DNA of 64,000 nt, taken from positions 186,001-250,000 of the forward strand of contig NZ_JADFUA010000004.1 in NCBI RefSeq assembly GCF_015223195.1. Direction: 5' to 3'. Below are positions 9,086 through 17,716 of the stretch, one piece after another. Within the stretch, counting starts at the first letter, position 1. Every line of letters begins with the position of its first letter. The translations under genes were made by a program, and so were the position numbers. The notes beneath the pieces were generated by a model. It was not told the DNA's origin and did no database searches. It saw only the letters and a list, made by a program, of their open reading frames with translations. This stretch comes from Chitinilyticum piscinae (GTDB lineage: Bacteria; Pseudomonadota; Gammaproteobacteria; Burkholderiales; Chitinibacteraceae).

Positions 9086-10101
9086 CACAGACTGCGCCCC
9101 ACGGCGCGGGCAATCGCGCCCAGCGTTGTAACCAGCGATTTCAGCTCATCGGGCGACAGAGCCTGATCGGCGTCACACCAGGCTTCGCAGGGATTTGGGT
9201 GCATTTCGACCAGGATGCCGTCGGCACCGGCGGCCACCGCCGCCTGAGCCAGGGCTGGCACCATCCAGGCCTTGCCGCCGGCGTGGCTGGGATCAACGAT
9301 CACCGGCAGATGCGTTTCCTTTTTCAGCACCGGGATGGCGGTCACATCCAGCACATTACGGTAAGCCGTTTCGAAGGTGCGGATGCCGCGCTCGCAGAAA
9401 ATGATGTTGTGGTTGCCGCCAGCGGCGATGTATTCGGCGGCCATCAGCCATTCACTGATGGTGGCAGAGAGGCCGCGCTTGAGGATGATGGGCTTGTTGA
9501 CCCGTCCCACCTCCTTGAGCAGGTCGAAATTCTGCATGTTGCGCGCGCCAATCTGGATCACGTCGACGTCGTATTCCATGAAGGTATCGAGCATGCGCAC
9601 ATCCATCAGCTCGGTCACGATCGGCAGATTGTATCGGCCGGCCGCTTCCTTCAGGTATTCCAGCCCCTGCACGCCCAGCCCCTGGAAGGCATACGGACTG
9701 GTGCGCGGCTTGAAGGCGCCGCCGCGCATCATGCTGCAGCCAGCGTCGAATACCCCTTGCGCCGCCAGCGCCATCTGCTCGGGTGTTTCCACCGAGCATG
9801 GCCCGCCGATGATCTGGATCTGCTCGCCACCGAGCGGAATGCCGCGAATCTTGATGACCGACCCTGCCGGATGCGTTACTCGGGAGACAATCTTGTACTG
9901 CTTGGCCACGCGGGTGACCCGTTCGACGCCTGGCAGCACTTCGAAGCGTGCCTGATCGAGTTTGTCCTCGTCGCCGATCGCACCGATGATCACCAGCTCG
10001 GAGCCGCGTGACACATGCTCCTGCAGGCCCGCCTCGCGGATATGGGCGACAACGTTGCCGATTTCTTCATCACTGGCGTGGTATTGCATGACGATGATCA
10101 T
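9085..10101 (-). CDS. aroF: 3-deoxy-7-phosphoheptulonate synthase, class I-beta
   Basis: DAHP synthase condenses PEP and erythrose 4-phosphate, the first step of aromatic amino acid synthesis. The 338-residue form has an N-terminal ferredoxin-like regulatory domain (residues 1-65, MIIVMQYHASDEEIGNVVAHI) seen in the I-beta subtype of Bacillus and Thermotoga rather than the E. coli AroFGH subtype. The barrel follows with GGPCSVET, RGGAFKPRTSPYAFQGLG and the metal-site region HLPVIVDPSHAGGK. The start at 10101 is chosen for its AGGA, 9 bases before ATG; frames further upstream have no family match. It overlaps tyrA. Feedback by an aromatic amino acid through the N-terminal domain is inferred. 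Confidence 0.95.
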   Translation of the reverse strand: MIIVMQYHASDEEIGNVVAHIREAGLQEHVSRGSELVIIGAIGDEDKLDQARFEVLPGVERVTRVAKQYKIVSRVTHPAGSVIKIRGIPLGGEQIQIIGGPCSVETPEQMALAAQGVFDAGCSMMRGGAFKPRTSPYAFQGLGVQGLEYLKEAAGRYNLPIVTELMDVRMLDTFMEYDVDVIQIGARNMQNFDLLKEVGRVNKPIILKRGLSATISEWLMAAEYIAAGGNHNIIFCERGIRTFETAYRNVLDVTAIPVLKKETHLPVIVDPSHAGGKAWMVPALAQAAVAAGADGILVEMHPNPCEAWCDADQALSPDELKSLVTTLGAIARAVGRSL

Positions 10102-10218
10102 GGGTGCGATTCCTGAATGCGGTTTGCCCGCCAGCCACAACCCACCTATGGTAAGTACAGGCTGGCAAAAGGCTTACTTTACCAGAGCTGCCCACACCGC
10201 GCTCAGTCCGGAGGCTGC

Positions 10219-11088
10219 ATGAATACCCTGCTCAACCATCTGCTGAAAAGCCTGCACACCGTGGCCCTGCTGGTCGAGGCGCGTGATGCCTATACCGGCG
10301 GTCACCTCTGGCGTGTCTCGCAGTTTGCCCGGCTCATGGCCGAAGACGGCGGACTGGATGATCACGAAACCGCCCGTATCACGCTCGGCGGATTTCTGCA
10401 TGATTTCGGCAAGATCGCCGTTCCCGACGCCATTCTCAACAAGAGCGGCAGACTGAGCGATGACGAATACACCATCATGAAAACCCACCCCGGGATTGGC
10501 GAGCGCATGATTGCCCAGCACCCGCTGGCCCCGCTGATCCGTGGCGCCATTGCCTGGCACCACGAGCGCATCGATGGCCAGGGCTACCCCTACCAGTTGC
10601 AAGGGGACGCCATTCCGCTGGATGCACGCATTGTGTCACTGGCCGATGCCTTTGACGCCATGACATCCAATCGCCCCTACCGGCGCGGCATGAGCATCGA
10701 CGACGCACTGCAGGAAATCAGCCGGCATCTGGGTAGCCAGTTTGATGCCGAATGGGGCGAGCGGCTGATCCGGCTGGGTCGGACTGGCAAGCTCCATCAC
10801 ATCGTCAGCCACAGTGAGCCGGGGATTCCACTGCAGCATTGCCCGAATTGCGGGCCGACCGTTACCCTGAGCCGGCGCGCCCGCTCCGGCGATCGCGCCT
10901 GGTGTCCGGCCTGTCATGGCGAATTGCGCGTACTTGGACGCGATGGCGACTGGCTACTCAGCGCCACCGGACGCAAGCTCGACTATCAGGCACCGCAGAT
11001 CGACGAAGAACTGATCGGCGAACTCACCCGTGCAGTGGGCGACAAGCTCAATCTGCGCATACTCGAAGCAATCGGCATTCCGCTCTGA
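10219..11088 (+). CDS. HD-GYP domain phosphodiesterase-like protein with C-terminal Cys4 motif
   Basis: HD-GYP domains hydrolyse cyclic di-GMP. In this 289-residue protein the domain spans about residues 5-200: HLWRVSQFARLMA, the metal site GGFLHDFGKIAVPD, HPGIGERMIA, and HHERIDGQGYP containing the GYP triad, then SLADAFDAMTSNRPYR. After it come two Cys pairs (CPNCG and CPACHG, about residues 212 and 235) that look like a zinc ribbon, and an uncharacterised 45-residue tail. ATG 10219 is supported by GGAGG five bases upstream. No receiver or sensor domain is present, so input may come through the Cys region. It is divergent from aroF. Confidence 0.88.
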   Translation: MNTLLNHLLKSLHTVALLVEARDAYTGGHLWRVSQFARLMAEDGGLDDHETARITLGGFLHDFGKIAVPDAILNKSGRLSDDEYTIMKTHPGIGERMIAQHPLAPLIRGAIAWHHERIDGQGYPYQLQGDAIPLDARIVSLADAFDAMTSNRPYRRGMSIDDALQEISRHLGSQFDAEWGERLIRLGRTGKLHHIVSHSEPGIPLQHCPNCGPTVTLSRRARSGDRAWCPACHGELRVLGRDGDWLLSATGRKLDYQAPQIDEELIGELTRAVGDKLNLRILEAIGIPL

Positions 11089-11121
11089 TACCCAGTCACG
11101 TATAAGGTAAATTCTGTCGGA

Positions 11122-12273
11122 TTAGCTATGCTTGCGATCGATACTCCACCAAGCCACCAGCCCACCCAGCACCGCAGCAAACGCGGCAGCCGTAAACACC
11201 CACATTCCACCCCAGTGCGGCCATAACCAGCCGGCCAGCACGCCGCCACTGGTACCTCCCAGCCCGAAGGAAAAGGCGATGTTCAGCGCCTGCCCCTTGG
11301 CCTGGTGCGCCCCGCGGAAATGTTTGTGGATATACGCCATGGTCACGGCGTGATGACAGCCAAAGGTAAAGCCGTGGCCAAGTTGTGCCAGCAGCAGCAC
11401 TGCGGGATGACTCACCCCCCAGGCAATCAGCAGGAAACGCGCGGCCGCCAGCGCCAGACCGAACAGGAGCAGCGCCCGCAGCGAAAAGCGGCGTGTCAGC
11501 TGCGGCATCAGCCAGAATACGGCAATCTCGGCCATCACCCCGATGGTCCACAGCCAGCCGATGGCACTTTTGCTCCAGCCGTGATCGGCCACGTAGATCG
11601 AATAAAAACTGTAGTACGGCCCATGCGCCAGCGCCATCAGGAAGCAGGCAGCAAACAATGCCCGCACTTCACCACGCCGCAAAATGGCGCCAAAGGGCTC
11701 GGCAGCCCCCCCTTCCTCGCGGTTTGCCGCCACGGGGCGCACCAGAAAGCTGTATACCGCCAGGCCAGCCATGATGGCCATGACCAGCCAGGGCAGCACC
11801 CCCACTCCCAGCGCCTGAATGAGATAACCAGCCACAACGGTAGCAACAACAAACCCGATCGACCCCCAGATGCGCAAGCGCGCATACGCACCGCCATCAC
11901 CCTTGAGCAGGCTCATCGAGGTGGCCTCGACCAGCGGCAGCGCCGCACTCCAGAAGAAGCTCGCCAGCCACACACCCAGCAACAGCGGCCAGAATTCGCG
12001 ACTCACCAGCAGCACGGTAAAGCCAGACACCGCCATCAGCCCGGCGATACGCAGGATCAGCACCTGGCGGCCGGATCGGTCAGCGAGCCATCCCCACAGC
12101 GTGGGCGCGTAGATGCGATTAACCTGGGTCAGCGAGGTCAGGATGCCGATCTGCCAGCTCGGGAAGGCCAATGCCGCCAGATAAAGCCCCCAGTAGGGCG
12201 AGAAAATGCCGTTGAAGGCGAAGTAGCAGAAATAGAAACCGGCGATCGCCAGCAAGGACTTGCGCTGCGGCAT
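11122..12273 (-). CDS. MFS transporter of the HcaT / MFS_1-like (LacY-related) family
   Basis: A 383-residue inner-membrane permease with about 12 hydrophobic helices. It starts MPQRKSLLAIAGFYFCYFAFNGIFSPY, the pattern of HcaT (3-phenylpropionate permease-like) proteins. It has the loop 2-3 motif WGWLADRSGRQ and the symmetric loop near ARLRIWGSIGFV. The substrate cannot be read from sequence; phenylpropionate, nucleosides and sugars are transported by relatives. It converges with the HD-GYP gene and is 69 bases downstream of pgsA on the same strand. A dyad element sits just before its start codon. Confidence 0.82.
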   Translation of the reverse strand: MPQRKSLLAIAGFYFCYFAFNGIFSPYWGLYLAALAFPSWQIGILTSLTQVNRIYAPTLWGWLADRSGRQVLILRIAGLMAVSGFTVLLVSREFWPLLLGVWLASFFWSAALPLVEATSMSLLKGDGGAYARLRIWGSIGFVVATVVAGYLIQALGVGVLPWLVMAIMAGLAVYSFLVRPVAANREEGGAAEPFGAILRRGEVRALFAACFLMALAHGPYYSFYSIYVADHGWSKSAIGWLWTIGVMAEIAVFWLMPQLTRRFSLRALLLFGLALAAARFLLIAWGVSHPAVLLLAQLGHGFTFGCHHAVTMAYIHKHFRGAHQAKGQALNIAFSFGLGGTSGGVLAGWLWPHWGGMWVFTAAAFAAVLGGLVAWWSIDRKHS

Positions 12274-12279
12274 AGATAT

Positions 12280-12294
12280 CAGGGTATTGCCTTG
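12280..12294. repeat. CAGG-type intergenic dyad element before the MFS gene
   Basis: CAGG-GTATTGC-CTTG on the plus strand, 6 bases upstream of the MFS start codon. It is the most divergent of the six clear copies in the right half-site. Confidence 0.45.
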
Positions 12295-12342
12295 CGGGGC
12301 TTGTTGATCAATACATACAACCGCGTACCCATGAACATTGCA

Positions 12343-12909
12343 CTACTGGCGGAATTGCTCGGCCGCAACGCGCAGGTAGTAGAACATCGAGACAATCGTC
12401 AATGCACTGGCGATATAGAGTGCGATCAAGCCCAGCAGGGCGGTGCTGATACCGGGCACCAGCGGCCCCCACCACAGCAGCAGCACGATCGCCAGCATCT
12501 GCGCGGTCGTTTTGAACTTGCCAATGGTTGCCACCGCAACGCTCTTGGATTTGCCGATTTGCGCCATCCACTCGCGCAGCGCGGAGATGGTGATTTCGCG
12601 GCCAATGATGATCACGGCCAGCCAGGATGGCGCCCGCGCCAGCTCGACCAGCAAGATCAGCGCCGCCGCGACCATCAGCTTGTCCGCCACCGGATCGAGA
12701 AACGCTCCGAAACTGGAGGTCTGGTTCCAGCGCCGCGCGAGAAAGCCGTCAAACCAGTCAGTGATGGCGGCCAGCGCGAATACCACGGTCGCGAGGATGT
12801 TCTTCAGCTGCGGTGCCAGCATGGCATCGGGCAGATAGAAAATCCCGACGATGATGGGAATCAGCGCGACGCGCAGCCAAGTCAGGATAATGGGCAGATT
12901 CAGCGGCAT
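12343..12909 (-). CDS. pgsA: CDP-diacylglycerol-glycerol-3-phosphate 3-phosphatidyltransferase
   Basis: PgsA makes phosphatidylglycerol phosphate, the committed step to phosphatidylglycerol and cardiolipin. The 188-residue integral membrane protein has the CDP-alcohol phosphatidyltransferase signature D-G-x2-A-R-x8-G-x3-D-x3-D, seen from DWFDGFLARR to GAFLDPVADK at about residues 55-80. The start is set at ATG 12909 (MPLNLPIILTWLRV), the usual N-terminus; a weak GAG lies seven bases upstream. It follows argP on the same strand with a 47-base gap. Confidence 0.95.
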   Translation of the reverse strand: MPLNLPIILTWLRVALIPIIVGIFYLPDAMLAPQLKNILATVVFALAAITDWFDGFLARRWNQTSSFGAFLDPVADKLMVAAALILLVELARAPSWLAVIIIGREITISALREWMAQIGKSKSVAVATIGKFKTTAQMLAIVLLLWWGPLVPGISTALLGLIALYIASALTIVSMFYYLRVAAEQFRQ

Positions 12910-12956
12910 GAATAAGCTCGTGGGCACAGTTGGCCGCATTCTAACAGAGAAGCCGC

Positions 12957-13874
12957 TCACACTTCCGGCAAAGCTGTACCGTCCTTGCGCTCAAGCAAGA
13001 CCGCCCGTGCTGCATTCACAACCCGACGGGACAAGCGCTCCAGCGTTGGCGACTGCACTTTCCAGCGATGCCAGTAGAGCGCAACATCGACCGGCATGTC
13101 CGGTGCCAGATCCAGCACCCGGCCCGCAGCCAGCGCCGGCAGCGCTTGCACATCCGGGGCCATGCCGTAGCCGATTCCCAGTTCGATCGCATGCAGGAAC
13201 GGTTCGGTCGCCGGCACATGATGACAGGGATAGCCACCAGTCAGGCCAAAACGCCGGCGCAGGAAATCGGCCTGCAAGGCGTCCTTGCGATTGAACACCA
13301 GCACCGGCGCCCTGCCTGCTGCCTCGCGGGTGAACCCAGCCGGGAACCAGCGCGCGACATACGCCGGCGACGCCAGCATCCGGTAGCGCATGATGCCCAG
13401 CGGCTCGGCAATGCAGCCCCGCATCGCCTGCGGCTCGCTGCTCACGCAGGCGAGCGCCTGGCCACTGGCCAGCAAGGCATAGGTGTGATCCTGATCGTCG
13501 ACACTCAGATCCACGAGCACCTGCTCATCCGCCAGAAAGTCCGCCAGGGCCGGCAGCAGCCAGGTGCCCAGCGTATCGGCATTGATCGCGATCGCGACTT
13601 CCTGCCAGCCAGCCGGACCGGCAGCCAGTTCCTGCAGCAGGTCTTCTTCCAGCAGGCGCGCGCGACGCAGGTACTGCAACAGTTTCTGCCCCGCCGGCGT
13701 GGCGCGGCACGGGCGGCTGCGCACCACCAGCGGCGTCCCCAGCCCGGTTTCCAGTGCGCGCACACGCAGCGACACCGCCGAAGCGGTGAGGTGCAGGCGC
13801 TCGGCCGCCAGCTCAAACGAGCCGGTGTCGATGACAGCGAGGAAGGCTTCGCCATGGCGCGGATCGATCTGCAT
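12957..13874 (-). CDS. argP: LysR-family regulator, ArgP (IciA) type
   Basis: ArgP is the lysine/arginine-responsive activator of the arginine exporter argO. The 305-residue protein has an N-terminal winged helix (residues 3-60: HGEAFLAVIDTGSFELAAERLHLTASAVSLRVRALE, split here for description) and a C-terminal effector-binding domain. The short N-terminus and the wording of the HTH match ArgP rather than generic LysR proteins. It is divergent from argO with a 108-base shared spacer (13875-13982), the standard argP/argO arrangement, so it very likely controls that gene. The start is MQIDPRHGEAF; longer upstream frames have no family support. Confidence 0.9.
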   Translation of the reverse strand: MQIDPRHGEAFLAVIDTGSFELAAERLHLTASAVSLRVRALETGLGTPLVVRSRPCRATPAGQKLLQYLRRARLLEEDLLQELAAGPAGWQEVAIAINADTLGTWLLPALADFLADEQVLVDLSVDDQDHTYALLASGQALACVSSEPQAMRGCIAEPLGIMRYRMLASPAYVARWFPAGFTREAAGRAPVLVFNRKDALQADFLRRRFGLTGGYPCHHVPATEPFLHAIELGIGYGMAPDVQALPALAAGRVLDLAPDMPVDVALYWHRWKVQSPTLERLSRRVVNAARAVLLERKDGTALPEV

Positions 13875-13982
13875 GGTAATCAAGTATTTTTTAGGTATCC
13901 GGATAAATATTAATCCTGCTTCGTTTATCTCGCCAGCCAGTGCATGCTGCAGGCATCGAATTGCAGCAATGGATGGCATGGC

Positions 13983-14585
13983 ATGAGCACAAGCGTGTAT
14001 TTTCAGGGGCTGGGACTGTGTGCCAGCCTGATCATGGCGATCGGGGCGCAAAATGCACACGTCTTGCGCATGGGGCTGGCGCGGCAGCATGTCGTGCCGA
14101 CCATCGCCATCTGCATCGTGCTGGATTGCATCCTGATCACGCTGGGTGTGGCCGGCATGGGCAAGCTGATCGAAGATACCCCGTTGCTGTTGGCGATAAC
14201 CCGCTGGGGCGGCGCAGCCTTTCTGGTCTGGTACGGGCTGCGCGCCTGGCGCAGTGCGCTGTCGAGCAACCAGCTCGACGCGCGCGGGGCGCCCGCGCTG
14301 GATCGGCGTACCGCCATCATCACTGTGTTGACCCTCTCGCTACTGAACCCGCATGTGTATCTGGATACGGTACTGCTGGTCGGCAGCATCGGCGGCCAGC
14401 AGGCCCCGGATAGTCGCCCGGCCTTTGTGCTGGGTGCCTGGACGGCGTCGGCGCTGTGGTTCATCAGTCTAGGCTTTGGCGCCCGCCTGCTGGCGCCCCT
14501 GTTTGCCCGACCGCTTGCATGGCGCATTCTGGACGGGCTGATCGGCGCGGTGATGCTGCTGATCGCCGCCCTGCTGGTGATCTGA
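13983..14585 (+). CDS. argO: L-arginine/L-lysine exporter, LysE/ArgO family
   Basis: The 200-residue membrane protein would export basic amino acids and protect against analogues such as canavanine. It begins MSTSVYFQGLGLCASLIMAIGAQNAHVLRMG, with the YFQGL and GAQNA signatures of ArgO (E. coli has YFQGLAL and GPQNAF). It also has LTLSLLNPHVYLDTVLLVGSIGGQ, the conserved second repeat, and five to six hydrophobic helices. The upstream ATG at 13944 is rejected because the extra residues do not match the family. The spacer holds an AT-rich stretch at 13880-13920 that probably contains the ArgP site and promoter. Confidence 0.92.
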   Translation: MSTSVYFQGLGLCASLIMAIGAQNAHVLRMGLARQHVVPTIAICIVLDCILITLGVAGMGKLIEDTPLLLAITRWGGAAFLVWYGLRAWRSALSSNQLDARGAPALDRRTAIITVLTLSLLNPHVYLDTVLLVGSIGGQQAPDSRPAFVLGAWTASALWFISLGFGARLLAPLFARPLAWRILDGLIGAVMLLIAALLVI

Positions 14586-14730
14586 CGGGTATACACAGGA
14601 GCATCATGAAAATCATGTACTTGCGAGGCATACACTTGGCCGTATGACTGCAGCACTCAGGTACACCGACGTCAATGTGTATAGTAACGGGAACCCAGGC
14701 CCATCCGGCCTGCCACAATAGCCCTGTGTA

Positions 14731-15612
14731 ATGCCAAGCTCGAGCACCCCCGCCATGCTGCGCCAGTTTCTGCCTGATTTCATCGACAAAGCCTTTTTCC
14801 ACGACCTTGTTGCCTCGCTGCTGCTGCTGATCTTCCTGATCATCGTGCGGGCAGTACTGCGCAGCGCCATCCTGCGGCGCGAAGACCTGCCGGTCGATAC
14901 CCGCCGCCGCTGGCTGATCAGCGTGCGCAACACGATCCTGCTGGTGATGATGCTTGGTCTGGCGCTGATCTGGTCAAACGAGATCGAGGCCGTGGCGGTG
15001 TCGATGGTGGCTATTGCTGCCGCGATCGTGATCGCCAACAAGGAGCTGATCCTGTGCATGTTGGGCTCGATCTACCGCACCAGCACGCACGCCTACAGTG
15101 CCGGTGATCGCATCGAAATCCGCGGCCTGCGCGGCCAGGTACTCGATACCTCGCTGCTGGCCACCACCCTGCTTGAATCCAGCCAGGCCAATCAGGCCAA
15201 GGGCACGGTCGGACGCACCATCACCATCCCCAACAGCGTGCTGCTGTCCGAGCCGGTATACAACGAAACCAAGCTGGGCAGTTATGTGATTCACACCATC
15301 CATGTCGAGCTGGGCCGTGGCGAAGACTGGCAACGTGCCGAGCGCGTGCTGCTGGACGCCGCCAGCGCAATCGTCGCAGGCTACCAGAATGAGCTGGAAG
15401 CGCACCGGCGCGAGATCGAACAGAGTTTCGCCCTGGAAAGCCCTTCGCTATCACCGCGGGTGCGTATTGCCCTGGGTGACCACGAAACGATTTCCCTGCA
15501 CCTGCAGTTGCCGGTCGCACTGGGTGAGCGCTCGCGCACCGAACAGCAGATTCTGCGCCTCTACCTCGCTGGTGCAGCCACAAATTCCGCAACAGGCACA
15601 GAAAAATCATAA
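14731..15612 (+). CDS. MscS-family mechanosensitive ion channel
   Basis: Small-conductance mechanosensitive channels release solutes on osmotic down-shock. In this 293-residue protein there are about three N-terminal membrane helices. The pore-lining helix is around VSMVAIAAAIVIANKELI (residues 90-108). It is followed by the MscS beta domain (YSAGDRIEIRGLRGQVLDTSLLATTLLE) and a C-terminal alpha/beta domain. The pore helix lacks the strong Ala/Gly repeat of E. coli MscS, so conductance may differ. A second in-frame ATG at 14755 (MLRQFLPDF) is an alternative start; neither has a strong SD. It ends at a clear terminator. Confidence 0.82.
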   Translation: MPSSSTPAMLRQFLPDFIDKAFFHDLVASLLLLIFLIIVRAVLRSAILRREDLPVDTRRRWLISVRNTILLVMMLGLALIWSNEIEAVAVSMVAIAAAIVIANKELILCMLGSIYRTSTHAYSAGDRIEIRGLRGQVLDTSLLATTLLESSQANQAKGTVGRTITIPNSVLLSEPVYNETKLGSYVIHTIHVELGRGEDWQRAERVLLDAASAIVAGYQNELEAHRREIEQSFALESPSLSPRVRIALGDHETISLHLQLPVALGERSRTEQQILRLYLAGAATNSATGTEKS

Positions 15613-15653
15613 AGCAGTTGCGTTTCGCGCAACACTTTGTGATAATGCATCGC

Positions 15654-15690
15654 AACAAGCCCGCACCAGCGCGGGCTTGTTCGTTTTATT
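15654..15690 (+). terminator. Rho-independent terminator of the MscS gene
   Basis: A perfect 11-bp stem (AACAAGCCCGC and its complement) with a 6-base loop, followed by CGTTTTATT, 41 bases after the stop codon. Confidence 0.88.
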
Positions 15691-15824
15691 GCATCGTTCC
15701 TGACCCTGTTCTTGCGTGACGGCCCAAGGCCGCCATGGCGAAACCCGCATAGCGGCGTGATGTGGTTGGCACCGATGTTTATCCCCGCGATGACGCGGGC
15801 CAACCTTCCTTATCAGGACACACC

Positions 15825-17627
15825 ATGACGCATCCCCTCGCGGACAATGCATTTGTCGCGCTCGGCCTCGACCCCGTTCTGGCGAAAATGCTCGCCGATC
15901 AAGAAATCACTACCCCGACTCCGGTTCAGGAACAGACCATTCCGGCACTGCTGGAAGGCAATGACGTCCTCGCCTCCGCCCAAACCGGCACCGGCAAGAC
16001 CGCAGCGTTCCTGCTGCCCGCACTGCAAAAACTGATGGCGCCGGCCAAGACCCATGCCCGTGGCCCGCGCGTTCTCATTCTTACCCCGACCCGTGAACTG
16101 GCCGAACAGGTTTCCAAGGTGGCCATCTCCTTCTGTCGCCCGATTCCGCGCTGCAAGGTAGTTTGCGTGGTCGGTGGCGTACCGTATCCGGTGCAAAATC
16201 GCCAGATCTCCCAGCCTTACGAAGTGCTGGTTGCCACCCCGGGCCGCCTGCAGGATCTGATGTCCTCGGGTCGCATCGATTTCCGCCGTCTGGAAACCTT
16301 CATCCTCGATGAAGCGGACCGCATGCTCGACATGGGCTTTATCGAAGAAGTCGAAGCCATCGCCTCCGCACTGCCGGCCGATCGCCAGACCGCCCTGTTC
16401 TCGGCCACCGTTTCGCCTTCCGTTGAAGAATTCGCCGCACCGATCCTGCGTGATCCGCTGCGCATCACCGTTGCTCCGGCCGAACGCGAACCGATCGCCC
16501 AGGCGCTGCACTATGCCGACGGCTATGACCACAAGCTCAAGCTTGCCGCGTCGTTCCTGAAGAGCCACAGCGAACAGCAAGCCGTGATGTTCACCGCCAC
16601 CAAGGCTGATGCCGACCAGGTTGCCGACTGGCTGAAGCTGGAAGGCATTCGTGCGGCTGCCATGCACGGCGATCTGCCGCAAAGCGCCCGCCGCCGTACG
16701 CTCGATCGCGTTCGCCGTGGTGAAGTCGACGTACTGGTCGCCACCGATGTGGCCGCTCGCGGTATTGACGTGGCCAGCATCGACCTGGTGATCAACTTCG
16801 ACCTGCCGCGCGCAGCCGAAGACTATATCCACCGCATCGGCCGTACCGGCCGTGCCGGTCGCAGCGGCCAGGCGATTTCGCTGATCAGCCGCAACGATGC
16901 CGTACCGCTGATCCGCATCCGCAACGCCTACAAGATTGACTTTGAAGAACTCACCGTCGAAGGCCTGGAAGCCAACTTCCGCCCGCGTGACCGCAAGCAG
17001 GGTGGTGGTCGCGGCGGTCGCCCGCAAGGCAATGGCGGCGGCCGTCGTTTCGAAGGTGGCCGCAATGAAGGCCGCTCTTTCGATGGCGAACGTCGTGCAC
17101 CGCGTCGCGATGGCAACAACTTCGACTCTGGCAAGCGTTTCGGCGGCAACAAGCGTGAAGAAGGCAACCGCTTTGCCCCGAGCCGTGATTTCGACGCCAG
17201 CCACCGCTTCGATGGCACGCGCAGCGAAGACCAGCATGGCGAAGCACGCCGTGAACGCGAACCGCGCCACCACGAAACCCGCGGCTTCAACGACAGCCAC
17301 GGGCGCAAGCCACAAGGCTTTGGCGGCGACCGTCCGGCACGCCAGGGTCAGGGCGAAGCCCGCTACGGTGCTCCGCGTGGCGAAGGCAAGCGTTTTGACG
17401 GCCCGCGTGATGGCGCTCCGCGTCGTGAATCCGCACCGCAAGATGGCAAGCGCTTCGACTCCCGCGGCGGCGACAACCGCTTTGACCGTTCGCGCAGCAG
17501 CGATGACCGTCCGCGTCGCGAAGGCGGATTCTCCCAGCGTACCGACAGCCGCCCGGCCGGCAACCGCGAAGGTGGCGAGCGCCGCCCGAGCTTTGGCCAG
17601 AAGCCGCGCGCGCCGCGTTTCGGCTAA
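15825..17627 (+). CDS. DEAD-box ATP-dependent RNA helicase with long Arg/Gly-rich tail
   Basis: The 600-residue protein unwinds RNA duplexes, probably in ribosome assembly, mRNA decay or cold adaptation. Residues 20-400 hold all core motifs: Q motif TPTPVQEQ (31-37), Walker A AQTGTGKTA (Lys58), PTRELA, TPGR, DEAD at about 162, SAT, ARGID and HRIGRTGR at about 336. The last 190 residues are low complexity and basic, with phased Arg-Phe-Asp-Gly type repeats (GRRFEGG, KRFGGN, HRFDGT, KRFDGP, NRFDRS), a probable disordered RNA-binding tail. It is closest in layout to RhlE. ATG 15825 has AGGA upstream; the in-frame extension to 15762 is rejected. A strong terminator follows. Confidence 0.93.
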   Translation: MTHPLADNAFVALGLDPVLAKMLADQEITTPTPVQEQTIPALLEGNDVLASAQTGTGKTAAFLLPALQKLMAPAKTHARGPRVLILTPTRELAEQVSKVAISFCRPIPRCKVVCVVGGVPYPVQNRQISQPYEVLVATPGRLQDLMSSGRIDFRRLETFILDEADRMLDMGFIEEVEAIASALPADRQTALFSATVSPSVEEFAAPILRDPLRITVAPAEREPIAQALHYADGYDHKLKLAASFLKSHSEQQAVMFTATKADADQVADWLKLEGIRAAAMHGDLPQSARRRTLDRVRRGEVDVLVATDVAARGIDVASIDLVINFDLPRAAEDYIHRIGRTGRAGRSGQAISLISRNDAVPLIRIRNAYKIDFEELTVEGLEANFRPRDRKQGGGRGGRPQGNGGGRRFEGGRNEGRSFDGERRAPRRDGNNFDSGKRFGGNKREEGNRFAPSRDFDASHRFDGTRSEDQHGEARREREPRHHETRGFNDSHGRKPQGFGGDRPARQGQGEARYGAPRGEGKRFDGPRDGAPRRESAPQDGKRFDSRGGDNRFDRSRSSDDRPRREGGFSQRTDSRPAGNREGGERRPSFGQKPRAPRFG

Positions 17628-17639
17628 GCCAGCCATGGC

Positions 17640-17677
17640 AAATAAAAAGGGATACCTGAGGGTATCCCTTTTTATTT
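17640..17677. terminator. bidirectional terminator between helicase gene and rquA
   Basis: A perfect 17-bp stem that includes A5/T5 tracts on both arms (AAATAAAAAGGGATACC and its complement) with loop TGAG. The symmetric T-rich arms can stop transcription from both convergent genes. Confidence 0.93.
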
Positions 17678-17716
17678 GGCGATTCGCCTTGACTACACGG
17701 CAATACCCGGCAATGT

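Noticed and set aside
11305-12915. A 536-codon plus-strand frame across the MFS permease and pgsA genes
   Set aside because: It is composed of Gln/His/Arg-rich low-complexity sequence typical of an antisense frame and spans two genuine genes.
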